In this document: piece after piece, positions 47,441 through 60,020 of the stretch
Position numbering within the stretch: the first letter of the stretch is position 1
Layout: every line of letters starts with the position of its first letter
Source of the DNA: Sepiola atlantica
Lineage: Eukaryota; Mollusca; Cephalopoda; Sepiida; Sepiolidae
DNA length: 64,000 nt
NCBI GenBank assembly: GCA_963556195.1
Contig: OY744533.1
Location: forward strand, 52,509,808 to 52,573,807
Direction of reading: 5' to 3'
Notes under the pieces: model-generated
Seen by the model: the letters and a program-made list of their open reading frames with translations, nothing else
Database searches by the model: none
What the model was told of the DNA's origin: nothing
Program-made: the position numbers and the translations under genes

Positions 47441-47972
47441 GAACCTAGTGAATGGTGCACCAGCCCAGATGTGACAGCAATACTCCATGCATTCAAAAGT
47501 AATATTGTTTTAACAACAAATTATAGAGATTGATGAAGAAAGCACCGTGGAATTTCAACGGGTTTACGCTCGTTATTCAATTATTAAACATAAAAAAACA
47601 TTAACTGTGCAGGTGTAAAGTATTTATTAACGTCTCATTTAATATTGGAAAATAGTTAACTAGTTGATTATTTTGTATATTGATTAAATATTAAAGTTTA
47701 TTTGGGTTTTGGCTTATTTAATACTGAAAGACAGTAGTCCTTGTAAACGTTTAATTATTTACATGAATAAATGCGAAGGTGTTTTTAATTCATAACTTTT
47801 ACGGATTACTGTTATTTAAATCAATAATGAAACATAGTATTTTGAAATACTCTATATATAGCACAGCTGAAAGATAAAAAAAACAACCATTTAAATCCGT
47901 AATTTTTAAACACTTTATAATAAATTAGTGTTCGGTGTTATTCATTTGTATTTTTATTCTCCTATTCGTATG

Positions 47973-48039
47973 ATATCGACGAAACCATTGCATATATATA
48001 TAGAAAAAATCTCTATATATACAATGGTTTCGTCGATAT
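47973..48039. repeat. short perfect-armed hairpin
   Basis: ATATCGACGAAACCATTG and its inverse are separated by about 31 bp of TA-rich sequence that is itself partly self-complementary. It is the end of the ~700-bp repeat, duplicated in inverse orientation. Confidence 0.85.
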
Positions 48040-48634
48040 TAATAGTAATTAATTGAAGAGATCTAATACAAAAAGGATAAATTACTAAAATCCTTTCTTA
48101 CATCAAACAAACATCGCTCGCTAGAATAAAAGCCGCTGACAAGGCTTAAAGAGAAGAGAAAAGAAAGGGAAACAATCACTGACTGAATGACTGGCTTGCC
48201 CTCTCTCTCTCACTCCTTCCCTCCTCTTACTCGTCCGTTCGCTATCCAGATGTTTTATGATTTTTAAATTTACTAATAGTTTTTTTCCTGTAGACAAAAT
48301 GTTTCGCATTGGTCTTTAAATGTTCTTTTCCGGCTTTTAGGGTGACTGATATGATTTTCAAAAAGTTGCGATCCGTTTCTATATTGTAAGTTAAAAAAGA
48401 ACCCTCCCTAAACACATCATAGATCAGGCGAATTGGTTTCTTCTCTCTTTTGATTTCATTATTTAAAAAGTAAATAAATTTATATAAAAATTACAAAATG
48501 TTAATGTGTATCTACTTATATTAATACATGCGAATTGCTTAGTTGTGTGCTTACAAGGATGTTTAATTTTGAAATGTTGTATTCAAGTATTTAAGTAGCG
48601 AACTTTACGAAGCGATCGTGAGCTAGCAACCCCA

Positions 48635-48636
<2 letters not shown>
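47985..48636 (-). mobile_element. ~700-bp repeat, copy 2
   Basis: Inverse of 16990-17690, with 'aaaatgtttcgcatt', 'atgttcttttccgg' and 'catcgctcgctag' in matching order. The outer end 'gcaaccccaccta' abuts (TA)n. Confidence 0.6.
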
Positions 48637-48693
<57 letters not shown>

Positions 48694-48694
48694 G
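48637..48694. repeat. (TA)n microsatellite
   Basis: About 45 bp of TA plus a short broken run. Confidence 0.95.
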
Positions 48695-49269
48695 TGCACT
48701 GATAGTCGTGAGTTTTGGCTTTTAAAACTGGCTCAAAGTATATATATATTGAAAAAAACAATGATCTCATACATGGCAAGGGGGAAATGCGTTTTATTAT
48801 TTTAATCAATTATATTGATGCATAATATAGTATAATTGGTCTAGTTAAATTTGGGCTTTTAACTTATCTAAAACATCGTTATCAATTTGGATTATTTGGA
48901 TTATTCTGACTACTGTTCTCATCGTGGACGATACTAAGAATACAATTACGAATTACTTAAGACTTCTACCCGGCGATGGCTAAGAGAACGAGAGCCAGAT
49001 ATTCACGTGAATTAAATAAAGAGCTGTGTTCTAAATTCCGTACAAATTCTTTGATGCACTACAAAAAGGTCGGAAGTTAGACCGACCGAAATGTGACGAG
49101 AATAACATCTAAGATGCGTACAGTCATAATCCAAATAATCCAAATAATACGAATTATCAATTCTTATCTAATTAATTCCGAAACATCGTCATCCATAATC
49201 ACTTATACCTCCCATGTCAATGTTAAAGAAACATTCAAGTGAATAAGTTCAAAGTAGCCATAACTATAC

Positions 49270-49377
49270 CTATGTTACAGGTCTTTCCTGTATAACCTGG
49301 TTTGCAAACACATGTAAATCTTTTCGGCAATCGAATGCACGTTCCTCCATTACCGCAAGGATTTATTATGCAATCAC
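49270..49377 (-). CDS. EGF-like exon M6
   Basis: The domain opens [13 protein letters not shown], continues [11 protein letters not shown] and closes [19 protein letters not shown] keeps the O-fucose consensus and [10 protein letters not shown] the EOGT consensus. It is isolated: the neighbouring modules are about 8 kb away on each side, in introns full of LINE, transposase and (TA)n sequence. The acceptor is TTTTACAG and the donor GTATAGTT. A long (TA)n tract begins about 190 bp upstream in transcript terms. Confidence 0.87.
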
Positions 49378-49545
49378 CTGTAAAATAAAACACAACTGAA
49401 TAAAAATAAGAACAACATCATTTCACAAAAAAATGTGACAAACGACAAACGAAGTTTTACTGGTAATTATTTTAATTATATTAAATATTACTCAATTATG
49501 GCAATCTATACTTTCATCACTATATTGGTTTGAAAAATCTGAAAA

Positions 49546-49565
49546 TGTATATAAATATATATAAA

Positions 49566-49653
<88 letters not shown>
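49546..49653. repeat. (TA)n microsatellite
   Basis: A broken start, then about 84 bp of pure TA in the M6 upstream intron. Confidence 0.95.
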
Positions 49654-49655
<2 letters not shown>

Positions 49656-49703
49656 CCGCCGATAAAAGTGTTAAAATTATCATTGTTTATCAGCTATTTA
49701 AAA

Positions 49704-49857
49704 TTGGCCGAGCGGTTAAAGACGTTTAATTTGAGTTGAAAAATACTTGTAGTCCAGGGTTTCGAATCGCATGACCGGTAGTGAATAGTCATATCTCTAT
49801 GCTGAAGAGTCCAGATTAAAAAGGACGAAACGTATACGTACATAGATAATAAACAAT

Positions 49858-49863
<6 letters not shown>
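49704..49863 (+). repeat. tRNA-headed SINE-like copy
   Basis: TGGCCGAGCGG at 49705-49715 is a perfect A-box and GGTTTCGAATC at 49758-49768 a near B-box. The head resembles Leu/Ser tRNAs. The body ends 'gacgaaacgtatacg' and runs into (TA)n at 49863. The best-preserved copy of the family in the window. Confidence 0.7.
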
Positions 49864-49906
<43 letters not shown>

Positions 49907-49999
49907 TGTGTGTATTTAGGCAGACATTTCTCATTTATGTAAACAACAGAATTCGTCTATGTAATTATACCCTTTAAAAAGGTATAATTAAACATACGG

Positions 50000-50057
<58 letters not shown>

Positions 50058-50114
50058 TAGCAGGATCAATATATATATATATATATATATATAAACATTA
50101 TATAGCATCATTAC

Positions 50115-50184
<70 letters not shown>
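49863..50184. repeat. cluster of four (TA)n tracts
   Basis: TA tracts at about 49863-49903, 50002-50056, 50070-50092 and 50119-50180, separated by short unique pieces. CTAG follows the second directly (50057-50060). Confidence 0.95.
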
Positions 50185-50185
<1 letters not shown>

Positions 50186-50220
50186 TAGCATGAGCCGTTA
50201 CCCGGCGATGCCCGTGAATA
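50185..50220 (-). mobile_element. Helitron-type 3' terminus abutting (TA)n
   Basis: On the minus strand GGGCATCGCCGGGTAACGG is followed by CTAG at 50185-50188 and then T. The (TA)n tract begins four bases later. Confidence 0.6.
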
Positions 50221-51490
50221 ATATAAAAAAATAAATTAAACAGACTGGAACAAAAATAGAAATTGCCACAGTTTCCTGAAGACGTCTACTATATTTGTGT
50301 GTTCAAGTTTTAATTTCTGCGTTTTGTATTACCCTAACCGTAAACTAAGCATAACATATGGTTTAGTTCGGCCAAATTCGGTTATCTCACGGTGCCGGTT
50401 CAAATTCTGTAGAGACACTGTTTTGTTTTGTTTTGATCTGGGGGTTTTTATGGTTAAAAAATGTAGAAGCACTGTTTTGCTTGAGTTTTTGGTCACTGTA
50501 TCTTAAAGAAAACGTAAATGAAAATGTATTTCTGCCTTATCTGAAAGTAACTTTTTAAGTTATGGTGCTCTACTCTTCATCTTATCGGCCTATCTAGACT
50601 GATGCAATTTTCATTTCTGTCTATATCCACTGACCGTATTTATTGAGCTTGATTTTGCCCACATTAGTAACCGAATTTGTGTTTAAGTCTGCCCTCGTGT
50701 GGAAGAAAATAATTAGAGAGATTAAAAAGTTAAACAAAATTTTACACAACATAAATCTCATTTTTTTTTTACACTTTTTGCCCTCCTTGTTCGTACACAA
50801 TGTTAAGGAAGGATCATTAAAAATATGTCTTTACGGGAGTTTTCTCTTAAAAAAGGTCAAATTACGTGAAAAACATTGAAACAGTAATATATTATAGATA
50901 TACTACGATCGATCAGGGTTGTAAAAATAATTACCTGTTGGTAATAAATCGTTCGCTTATCGAAGTATTATTTTTGTGTAAATCATTTATGTACGGTTTC
51001 AGTGTCCTAAATGTGAAACGAAATAGTGTGTTTTTGGCGATGGGTGTGATGTTATGAAGTGTGTATTAGATGTTATTCATTATACGATTTATCTATTAGA
51101 TAAAGTTTTAAGGGATGTCTGTAAATAACTCACTTTGGGCAATGCACGACGCAGTCGGGATGAAATGTGTCTCACCCGTATGTAAGCTGATCGCTGATTG
51201 GCTGTTTTACAAATTCTGAAGCGGTAAAGGTGGTTTGCATTACCGCATGAAATAATCGCAAACCGGTGTTTGAGGCGTGTAAGAGTTAATCATTCATAGA
51301 GAGAAATTAGCGTGGTACCCTTTCTTTGGAGCATGCAGGTAGGCGAGTTAGTCGTATGGGATAAGTAATAGGAAAGTATGCTATATGTTAAAAGTATGTG
51401 TAAGTTGCTGGAAACGCGGTCGAATAAAAGGGTGTATATAGCTAATATAGATTTGTGAGGTGTTTGATAGATTAGTTTTTTGTCCACAAT
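50221..51490. other. body of the Helitron-like repeat or intron, no gene seen
   Basis: Contains a partial copy of the 3.9 kb repeat near 50.24 kb. Otherwise no domain is recognised in frames of up to about 78 codons. Confidence 0.35.
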
Positions 51491-51491
51491 T

Positions 51492-51496
<5 letters not shown>

Positions 51497-51542
<46 letters not shown>

Positions 51543-51648
51543 CAAACTCAATTTCCGACGTCTTAGCTCACCCGGCCGTAATCAACAACCTGGTACATCA
51601 GCGAGAGATTAATCCTATTTAATCATATATATATATATATATATATTA

Positions 51649-51706
<58 letters not shown>
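51497..51706. repeat. (TA)n tracts
   Basis: TA at about 51497-51541 and 51625-51706. Confidence 0.95.
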
Positions 51707-51710
<4 letters not shown>

Positions 51711-51985
51711 ATCTCCAAAATGACTACACGATAAACAGCTTATGATCGCCATTTTTCTATATCACTATTTAAAGCTCGCTGCTTATATTCAAGGCTGATA
51801 TAATTGGGTCACCTTTGAAAGTTTATGAATTATCCATCGGTAAATGTCAACTTATACATGTTCTACGTCTGCGATATTCGGATATAGTTTACATCGCTAG
51901 AAGGTAAACTCTCTGGAGGCCGAGTATGAGTGTTAAGATAGTACCACTGGCATTAGGAATACGGATTGCATTGTTTATTAATGTT

Positions 51986-51986
<1 letters not shown>

Positions 51987-52032
<46 letters not shown>

Positions 52033-52085
52033 CTCTCTCGTGTATAAACGATTGAACGCAATTTTTAATATATATATATATATAG

Positions 52086-52142
<57 letters not shown>
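51987..52142. repeat. (TA)n/(CA)n tracts
   Basis: TA to 52029, then TA-CA-TA at about 52070-52142. Confidence 0.95.
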
Positions 52143-52145
<3 letters not shown>

Positions 52146-52149
52146 TTAG

Positions 52150-53040
52150 GTATGTTACTTTAGGCGTTTATTGTGGCGGAATGATTCGTTCAATTCAAAA
52201 TAAATTCAAATAAATTAGTGCATGAAAAAACAAAGAAAGCAAAGTAAACAAATATTTAATGAAATACGTTTATTTACTTTGTTTGTTATAATTAATTTAA
52301 TATATGGTTTGAATTGTTTTGTAGAAAAAGATGATTCTATTTTGATTTGACTGTTTTGTAATAAAAATATTTATTTATAAAAGAACGTGTATTTTTCGAA
52401 CGCAAGGAAATTACTTACCTGTAAAAGGATCACGTAAATGGTGGCATTTGCAAGCGATCACGTGTTCGTTAATTAAAACAATGACGCGAAAGAGTTACAG
52501 AGGCAGGAATTCCCAAGGGTCGAATGTTTGAATTCCAGTATTCCTTTATTATTCGGCAGGGAGCGATTATGATTTTGACTTGGAAGCTTGTATGTTATGC
52601 ATAATATAGTGAACAGGTTGAAATGAAATAATTTCGGTGTTTTAAAACTACTTCCATCATATTAAGAAAGTGCACGTGTATTTGAGTTAAGTGGGAAGAG
52701 ATAAACATAAGCAAGTAAAAAGGTTTGCTACCTTCTTTGTGGTAGATGTATTTGTGAGAGGCAGGTGGATCGGAATAAATATAAGGATTTTTTTAAGAGA
52801 CTTCACTTCATATATTATTAAATAAATATGGCTCTAATCATGAAGCATATATTAAGTAGCTAAGCATAGATTATTTTGGATTTGTTATTTATTAATTGAA
52901 TACGGATTAACTTTCTGTAACAGAATAATTGATTCACGTGGAGTTATTCTCCATTATCTGTAAGATTTTGCTAGTCTATATGATGTAAATGTTAAGTTTG
53001 CTAATACACAGTCGATTATGACGATTCTTTGTTGAAGTAC
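52150..53040. other. AT-rich intron sequence, no gene seen
   Basis: No open frame, repeat or element signature is recognised. Confidence 0.4.
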
Positions 53041-53049
53041 ACTATCCTA

Positions 53050-53310
53050 AGACCGAAGGGGTACTACCTGGGAGGATTGTTGCATGACAACAGAACAAAT
53101 ACTACACTACTCCCCTAAAAGAAGGAGCTAATGCCTGTGACGTTTGTGTTATGACAACGGAACTAATACTACGCTACACCAACAAAAAAGAGCTAATGCC
53201 TGGGAGGATAGTCTCCTTATGAATGAGGCTGTACTACACTAGCATGAGAGAGTACTATAATGACAACAGAACAGATATTACATAACTCCCCTGAATTGAG
53301 CATTGAAAGC
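53050..53310. repeat. degenerate ~70-bp minisatellite, array 2
   Basis: Units carry 'ctaatgcctgggaggatag' or variants, then 'atgacaacagaacaaatac' and 'ctacactactcccc'. Same family as 35165-35560. Confidence 0.6.
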
Positions 53311-53469
53311 TAGAACAATAGTACAGTTAATAGAAATAATAGGATAGGTTCGTCTTCAGACAGACATATATCAAATCTCTATTAGTAATAGATTAAGAAA
53401 ACTCTAGAATTATATATTGCAATTAGAATTGTTCTACTCTGCTCTGTATCAATTCTTATCGTGGGTTGT

Positions 53470-55240
53470 ACCAGTTAGAACGTCTACCGTTCGGGTCAAG
53501 TTCGCGCCGACAAAATCTTCCAACAAGTAATAGACATTATTTTGAACGACCTTGACTTCGTGGTTGCATACTTGAACAGCCAACATGTAGAAAAACACAA
53601 GGAAGGCGTTCATAAAGTATTTTCAAGAATTCAGGAATACAGAGTGAAAGGATACAACTGCGATTTCTTTATGGAGAAGATTAAATTCTTAGGGACACAT
53701 TAATAACGAAGAATGCAGAATACCATATCCATAACAAGCCACCGCAATAAAAGACGTGTCCACCCACTAAAATGTTTCTTCCTTACAGAGTTTCTCAGGA
53801 GTGGCACACCACTACCAAGTGTTTATACCTTTCATGTACAAAATACGGTCTTTTTAAACATATATCTTAAGAAACAAAGACAAGAACTTGGAGTGGACAT
53901 CTGAATGCCAAGAAACATTCATCAAAATAAAATATGTTTTAACGTCGGATTTGTTTTCCCCCCATTATAATCCAGACTTGGACATTATAGATACCAGCGA
54001 CGCCAGCTAGTATGGCATCGGAGCATTTACTTGGCACAAGATGTGAAGTGGATCTCATAAATCAGTTAATCACACGTCAAGAACACTTCTTTCTGCAGAA
54101 AACACCGACTTCCTAATTGAAAATGAGTTATTAAGAATTATTTGTGCACGTATACATTTTACATTTCAGAGGGGCCATACACCATTGCTGACCCTCTTTG
54201 GTTGTAAAAAAGGTCTTCCGGTGCATATAGTAAATAGATTGCAGAGATAACGAACAATCTTCTTAAATTATAGCTTTAAATTGGAGTTTTTTACCGTCTA
54301 AATCACTATGTCATGCCGACGGACTGTCCAGATTAATGCCGCTACACAGGGGACCTCTCGTGGTTGATTCGCTTCGAACAGACGGAGAATTTAAAATAAC
54401 ATCATGCAACACAGTAACCGAAATCTCTTTAACTCTAGACTAAATTAAACAAGAAACTCTAAGCGATGAGTTTATCAGACAAACCAAAACCAAAATCTGT
54501 GAAAAGGATCAACAGACTTCAGATATTATTTCCTTGTGCGATAAAGTACTGCTATACAGTGAACAAGACGTCATTCTCACAACACTACAAAGGATAAATC
54601 TGAGAGATTTCCATTCTGGCAATCTAGGGAACACGAAGTTGACAAGCCTTATGCGCAATTATTATACTGGCCGAACATGGTAAAGGATATCGAAAACAAC
54701 CTAAAACCCTGTAAACGCTCTGCATTGGCAGCTAAGTCACCCCAATCAAATGTAGGCCTTGTTATAAAACAGACCAACCATAGTTCAAAGTACATATTGA
54801 TTTGCATGTCTGCTAGACGAACTCTACTATCTTATAATAGTAGATAGTTTATCGAATTATCCCGAAGTCCTTAGATGTAGAAATGCCACTACAGAAAGGA
54901 CAATCAATCCCCCACAGGAATTCTTACCCAGATTTAGGGTAGTCGATTCTCTAGTGTCTGATAATTTAGTACAGTTTACGTCAAGCGACTTTAAAGATTT
55001 TTGTGAGATCTAGAACACCCACAAGAAAAGCCATGTAACAGTTACTTCAGATGTATATGATTACGCCCAACGGCAACACACCATAATCATTACTCACAGC
55101 CGAGGTAATGATTGTGCATTAAATCTGACCTGTATTCAACAAGCTACTCCACAAACAAACAAATCTAGACAAACAAACACTGTACCAAAGGAAAACGTTA
55201 CCAATCTAGAAACAATTTGTCTTCGGATCTCTCTGGGAAA
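53470..55240 (+). pseudogene. Ty3/Gypsy-like pol remnant
   Basis: In order the plus strand shows RT pieces (LPFGVKFAP, IDIILNDLDFVVAYL, EKHKEGVHKVFSRIQEY, KIKFLG), an RNase H start (LDIIDTSDAS, GIGAFTW), and integrase pieces (FHSGNLGNTKL, LIIVDSLSNYPEV, VDSLVSDNLVQFTSSDFKDF). The catalytic YLDD is lost: YLNSQ follows directly. Frames change many times. It is an LTR-retrotransposon copy that cannot encode a working protein. No gag or 5' LTR is seen to the left. Confidence 0.75.
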
Positions 55241-55479
55241 TAATTACAATTAAGAAAAGCGTCGGGAATATGATCTACGTAATTAAAGATCTCAGTTTAC
55301 TCACAAGATACACTTGAATCAAATCACAAAAACCCCTGTCGTACGATGCTAACTGTGGTCCTCCCGAAGAGGAAGAAGATATAGGTGTCATTTACGGAAC
55401 TTTTCACACGCATATACGACAGGCAATTCAGAAACAAATGGGGAAAAAGGAAATGACGGACTTTTGCCGTTAAAAGAAA

Positions 55480-55748
55480 GAAAAACATATTGAGACATTT
55501 GCGGAGTGAATACTTAGGAGTTGGGATTTATGGTAATCTAGCAACGAACGCATGAACTCTTCCAGCTATAAATAACACCAAGTACTGCCCTAAGGAAAAG
55601 TCATTATTCCAGCAGACTGCTCTGACAGTTGGACCGAATAATCTCGCTAGTAATTCTCTCATTTTTTAAATGTTTTTCTACTAATGTTTGATTTTAATAT
55701 ATTTTTTACTCAATTCATCTCTGGTGTCTTTATTTCTGGCCCCTAACA
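55480..55748 (+). mobile_element. probable 3' LTR of the Gypsy-like element
   Basis: A TATA-like 'agctataaataac' lies near 55568 and the region ends GGCCCCTAACA at 55748, as an LTR ...ACA end would. The 5' boundary is not clear. No partner LTR is visible, so this rests on position and the end motif. Confidence 0.4.
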
Positions 55749-56285
55749 CGGCCACAACAGAAACTAAAAACGCAAAGAAAAATGGATATATTCTGAACAC
55801 ACGTGTAGCAGTTGTATAAGCGACCTATATTGTTTATATGTACACTCAGTATCTTGTGCTAGATTTGAGTTGTGATTTGACTTCGCGCTCTTGCCCTCAC
55901 GCCTAGAATTATAACTGTGTAGACTAGAAATCACTACGCACCAAACAAAGCTTTAAATTATCTTTCCGTAATACAGATTATTTAACACATAAGTTGTCTA
56001 TTCATGTTTAAGCCTTATTTCGTCCGGGGGAGGGGCTATTTTTTACAACAATTAAAATCCTATTTTAATCACCCATAAAACTTACAGTGTGTTCTGATTT
56101 CGATCAGTGACGGAGATTCTTCTGGACTGAGGCAATTAAAATGTTTGCCCCAATCAAGCGTGCCCTTTTTTAGGAGATCGATATGTCCAACACTAAAATC
56201 TACGCTGTGTCTAGCTCAACCCTATGACAATACCTATTGTATATGTTTCATTATAAGTGATATATTTATGTCACATAACAGTAAG

Positions 56286-56880
56286 CTGGTGATACCAGAT
56301 CAGGCTGCCCTGTGGCTCCCTGAGACGAAATTCACCTACATTGACGGTTTTTGTTTTTTATTTATTTATTTATTTTTTTGTTTGTAAAACTTAATTATGT
56401 TCTACAAAACCAAAACCAAAAACAACAGCCCCTCTCCCTTTCTCCCTCCTCTTTTTTATTTTTATTTTTCCTACCCTACTCCCGGTCCTGGATATGACCT
56501 TAAACTACATCCGATGGTGAGATCCGGCTTACGGACTTTGGGGAATGTGGAGCCTCCTCTTAATTACCATTGCTCCCAGGTCCACCCTGACCCGGAGTGG
56601 TAGTACCTGTTAGGGTCCCAACTATGGGTTAAATAGAAACAGATATTAAAAGGGGAAAGAAACAAAAAAGAGAAGAAAACAAGACCAGATTCGGCATTAA
56701 ATAACCCAAAAAGGGTTGATATGCCGTAAAACAAAACTACCAAACCAAAAACCCTGATTAAACATTTGAAGATATAAAGAACTTGAAGCATAAAAACTTT
56801 CACTATAATGACCAGATTCGGCATTAAATAACCCAAAAAGGGTTGATATGCCGTAAAACAAAACTACCAAACTACCAAAC
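56286..56880 (+). mobile_element. SINE-like retroposon copy B with duplicated 3' end
   Basis: A 12-bp direct repeat CATAACAGTAAG at 56274-56285 and 56881-56892 flanks the whole unit. The first ~440 bp equal copy A (15997). After an ~80-bp spacer ('aaccctgattaaacatttg...') the 3' segment from GACCAGATTCGGCATTAAAT to 'aaaactacc' occurs again, followed by 'aaactaccaaac' tail repeats. Because the target duplication lies outside both ends, the chimera inserted as one piece. Confidence 0.85.
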
Positions 56881-57112
56881 CATAACAGTAAGAGCGATTC
56901 TACAGATAACTACGGAAAATTGCGTATTCGTGCATTCGCCAACAATGATTATACGTAACGTAATATCATTAATCTGATGGGGTTCAAACTTGACTCAAGC
57001 GTTGCAATTGTATGCAGACAATATACTTGCCTGCATCGTTATCCATATGTCCCCTATAGCCAATGTCTCAATATTAATGAAATATTCAAATGTATAAGTT
57101 TAAAGGAGTTAC

Positions 57113-57220
57113 CTATGTCACATCTCTTTCCTGTATAACCTGGTTTACAAATGCATTTAAATGTTTTCGGCAATGGAATGCACCTTCCTCTATTTTTACA
57201 AGGAGTAGGTCTGCAACTAC
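57113..57220 (-). CDS. EGF-like exon M5
   Basis: The domain opens SCRPTPCKNRGRC, continues IPLPKTFKCIC and closes KPGYTGKRCDIG. It is almost the same as M7, 16 kb away: both have CKNRGRC, which replaces the normal NGGT by NRGR and removes the O-fucose acceptor. The donor is GTAACTCC, the one donor without GTATA or GTAGA. The acceptor is TTTTACAG. The stretch between M5 and M6 (about 7.7 kb) has no EGF exon that I could find. Confidence 0.87.
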   Translation of the reverse strand, partial: VVADLLLVKIEEGAFHCRKHLNAFVNQVIQERDVT

Positions 57221-57684
57221 CTGTAAAATGGAACAGAAATATATAAATGCATACTCAACATAATTCAAAACAAAATATTTAAAAATTGACAAACTCATTT
57301 TCACTCAATCATGTAAATCAATCATTTTATCACTATTTTAATTTTTATTTTCAATGTCAGTCTATATTTTTGTTACTAGTTCTAAGTTTACAGTAGTCAT
57401 TATAACGTATTGATTGAATATAACACTTCTATTTGGTTTTGCCTTATTTAATACTGAACGTCAATAAAGGGTTCATTATAAGTGGCCAATTAAACAAAAT
57501 CAATAATCTTACACATCGCTAAGGAAACATGCGTGTTCAGACATTTACCAACAGTAGTAATACGTAAATAAACACAATTGATCTGATAAGTTTCCAACTT
57601 GTCTCTGACATGGTGATATATTGGAAACTGATGCCTCATATCTGAATGTTCAAGTGTATGCGTGTAAACAAGTCATTAACATAC

Positions 57685-57792
57685 CTTTGTCACAAGTCTT
57701 TCCTGTATAACCTGGTTTACAGAAACATTTAAATGTTTTCCATAATGCCCTGCACCTTCCTCCATGTTTACAAGGATTAGGCCTGCAACTAC
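57685..57792 (-). CDS. EGF-like exon M4
   Basis: The domain opens SCRPNPCKHGGRC, continues RALWKTFKCFC and closes [12 protein letters not shown]. The exon starts GT AGT TGC (Gly-Ser-Cys), a start shared with M5, M7 and M11. CKHGGRC has Arg at the O-fucose position, so that site is lost. The Trp in WKTFKCFC is unique among the modules. The intron to M5 is only 464 bp, the shortest here, which suggests a recent local duplication or loss of repeat DNA. Confidence 0.88.
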
Positions 57793-58138
57793 CTGAAAAA
57801 TAAAACCAAAGTATGACGTAATCCATATACAAAAACAGTAAAGAACCCTTAAAGCAAACTGGTAAGTCATTTAATAAAAGCGAATGAATAAATAATGTCT
57901 AACTATACTTTCATCCCGAGTTATTTTCCTTTTATTAAATCTTAATGTTTATATTTCTGCAGTGGATTATATCTTATTGAAATTTATTTGAATGTTCTGT
58001 TCACATTTCGATTTCTATAACACATAAACAAACATTCAGACAGTCGAAAAAGAAATTTGTGACGGTTATTCATTTATTATCACTTAATCATGTCAATCCA
58101 TATTTTAATAATTATTTTCTTTTTTCTTTTAAAAGATG

Positions 58139-58153
58139 TTGTACTCTTTTGTA

Positions 58154-58213
<60 letters not shown>

Positions 58214-58564
58214 ATATTGTGTAAAACTCTTTTGTAGTGTATATATATATTTGTGTAAAACTCTTTTCTAGTGTATATATATATATTTGTGTAAAACTCT
58301 TTTGTAGTGTATATATATATATTTGTGTAAAACTCTTTTGTAGTGTATATATATATATTTGTGTAAAACTCTTTTGTAGTGTATTTATATATATTTGTGT
58401 AAAACTCTTTTGTAGTGTATATATATACTGTGTAAAACTATTCTGTAGTGTATTTATATATATTGTGTAAAACTATTTTGTAGTGTGTATATATATATAT
58501 TGTGTAAACCTCTTTTATAGTGTATATATATGTATATATATATATTCTGTAAAACTCTTTTGTA

Positions 58565-58601
<37 letters not shown>

Positions 58602-58616
58602 GTAAAACACTTTTGT

Positions 58617-58657
<41 letters not shown>

Positions 58658-58708
58658 TGCAAAACTCTTCTGTAATGTATATATATATATATTTTATAAA
58701 ACATTTTA

Positions 58709-58762
<54 letters not shown>

Positions 58763-58780
58763 TCTGTAAACCTATTTTAC

Positions 58781-58818
<38 letters not shown>

Positions 58819-58935
58819 TGTACAACTCTTTTGTAGCGTATATAAATATTCTGTATAACTTTTTTGTAGTATATATATATATATACATATATATTCTATA
58901 AAACTCTACTGTAGTATATACACATCCTATGTAAC

Positions 58936-58945
<10 letters not shown>
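58139..58945. repeat. minisatellite with embedded variable (TA)n
   Basis: About 18 units of 'tgtaaaactcttttgtagtg' followed by TA runs of 4 to 40 bp. Early units are uniform (36-40 bp); later ones diverge and have longer TA. A further TA tract follows to about 58982. Confidence 0.9.
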
Positions 58946-58986
<41 letters not shown>

Positions 58987-59243
58987 AGACAAAGAATTCT
59001 AAAGAATAAAATATGTGCATGACACGTTCATGCTTTCACTCATCAAAAACTTACAAATCTATTTTTCTAATAATAATATATGTTTAATAAGACATATTTT
59101 CTTAACACTTTATTAATAATAATTTTTAATAACATATTTTTAACACAGCCAACTGAATCTTGTATTTAACTTTCCTAGTAAACCCTATTTCAAAGTCTTT
59201 CAGGTCATATGCCATTCATCCTTTTCTTATCGTTCACGTACAA

Positions 59244-59400
59244 CTAGCATGGTAACTCGGCGTTTCCCGGGCGCATGGACAACACCATAGAAGAGTTAAA
59301 AAGTGTGTGTAATATCTTTCTCTTAAAAGTCTCTCTCTCTAGCTCTCTCTCACACATTCCATATCTCCTTCCGCTTCTATTTATTAGAAGGAAAAGTTGA
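59244..59400 (-). mobile_element. Helitron-type 3' terminus
   Basis: On the minus strand GCGCCCGGGAAACGCCGAG is followed at a distance of 10 by CTAG (59244-59247) and T. The 'aaaaagtgtgtg' and CT-rich stretch beyond it match 12.1 and 12.5 kb. Confidence 0.6.
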
Positions 59401-60020
59401 AACATTGAGAAAACTATTAGGTTAGTATATAAAATAATTAAAAAAAGATAAAATTACTATAATCTACAATGAATTGTAATTAGGTCTAATTCTAACTTTA
59501 ATAAACCTTATGTATAAATATATATTATTGAATGCATATATTAAAATAAATAAACTTAAAATTTAATATATTACAGACTCATTCTCCATGAAAGCTGAAT
59601 CAAAGAAAATACATTACCGATCTATATTTTGACGAACTTTTGCTTTTAAATAATATTTCCAGATTTACTTACAGATAAACATAAAAATGTGAGATATTGA
59701 ATGTGTAGATCCCCTCGTATGTAATATAGCTAGTTGCGAATAACAGGAAATCAAAAACCGCTGAGATGTTAGCCGGAGTCAACTTGATGATCTCAAGCTG
59801 AAAAGTTCTTGGGTGGTTGAAATTTACTAGAAACGGATGTGACGTCACATGGCCCAAACAGAGAGGGTAACAGATAACACTCCGTTGCGTAATACACGAG
59901 ACGTACGGACGTAAGATTACATCGGCTGGTTAATTACTGATTATCAGTCGTTTTCATAAATAGGCCCATTATGCCCGATCTAACAATGTTAAATAAAAAT
60001 TAAAGTAGTAATTCATATAC

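Noticed and set aside
49704..49780. Functional tRNA-Leu/Ser gene
   Set aside because: A and B boxes are good, but acceptor, anticodon and T stems do not fold properly by eye, and the same sequence is a dispersed repeat with a common body.
52420..52460. Possible further EGF acceptor ('acttacctgtaaaagg')
   Set aside because: The splice-like motif is followed by no cysteine-bearing frame and the flanks do not match the module introns.
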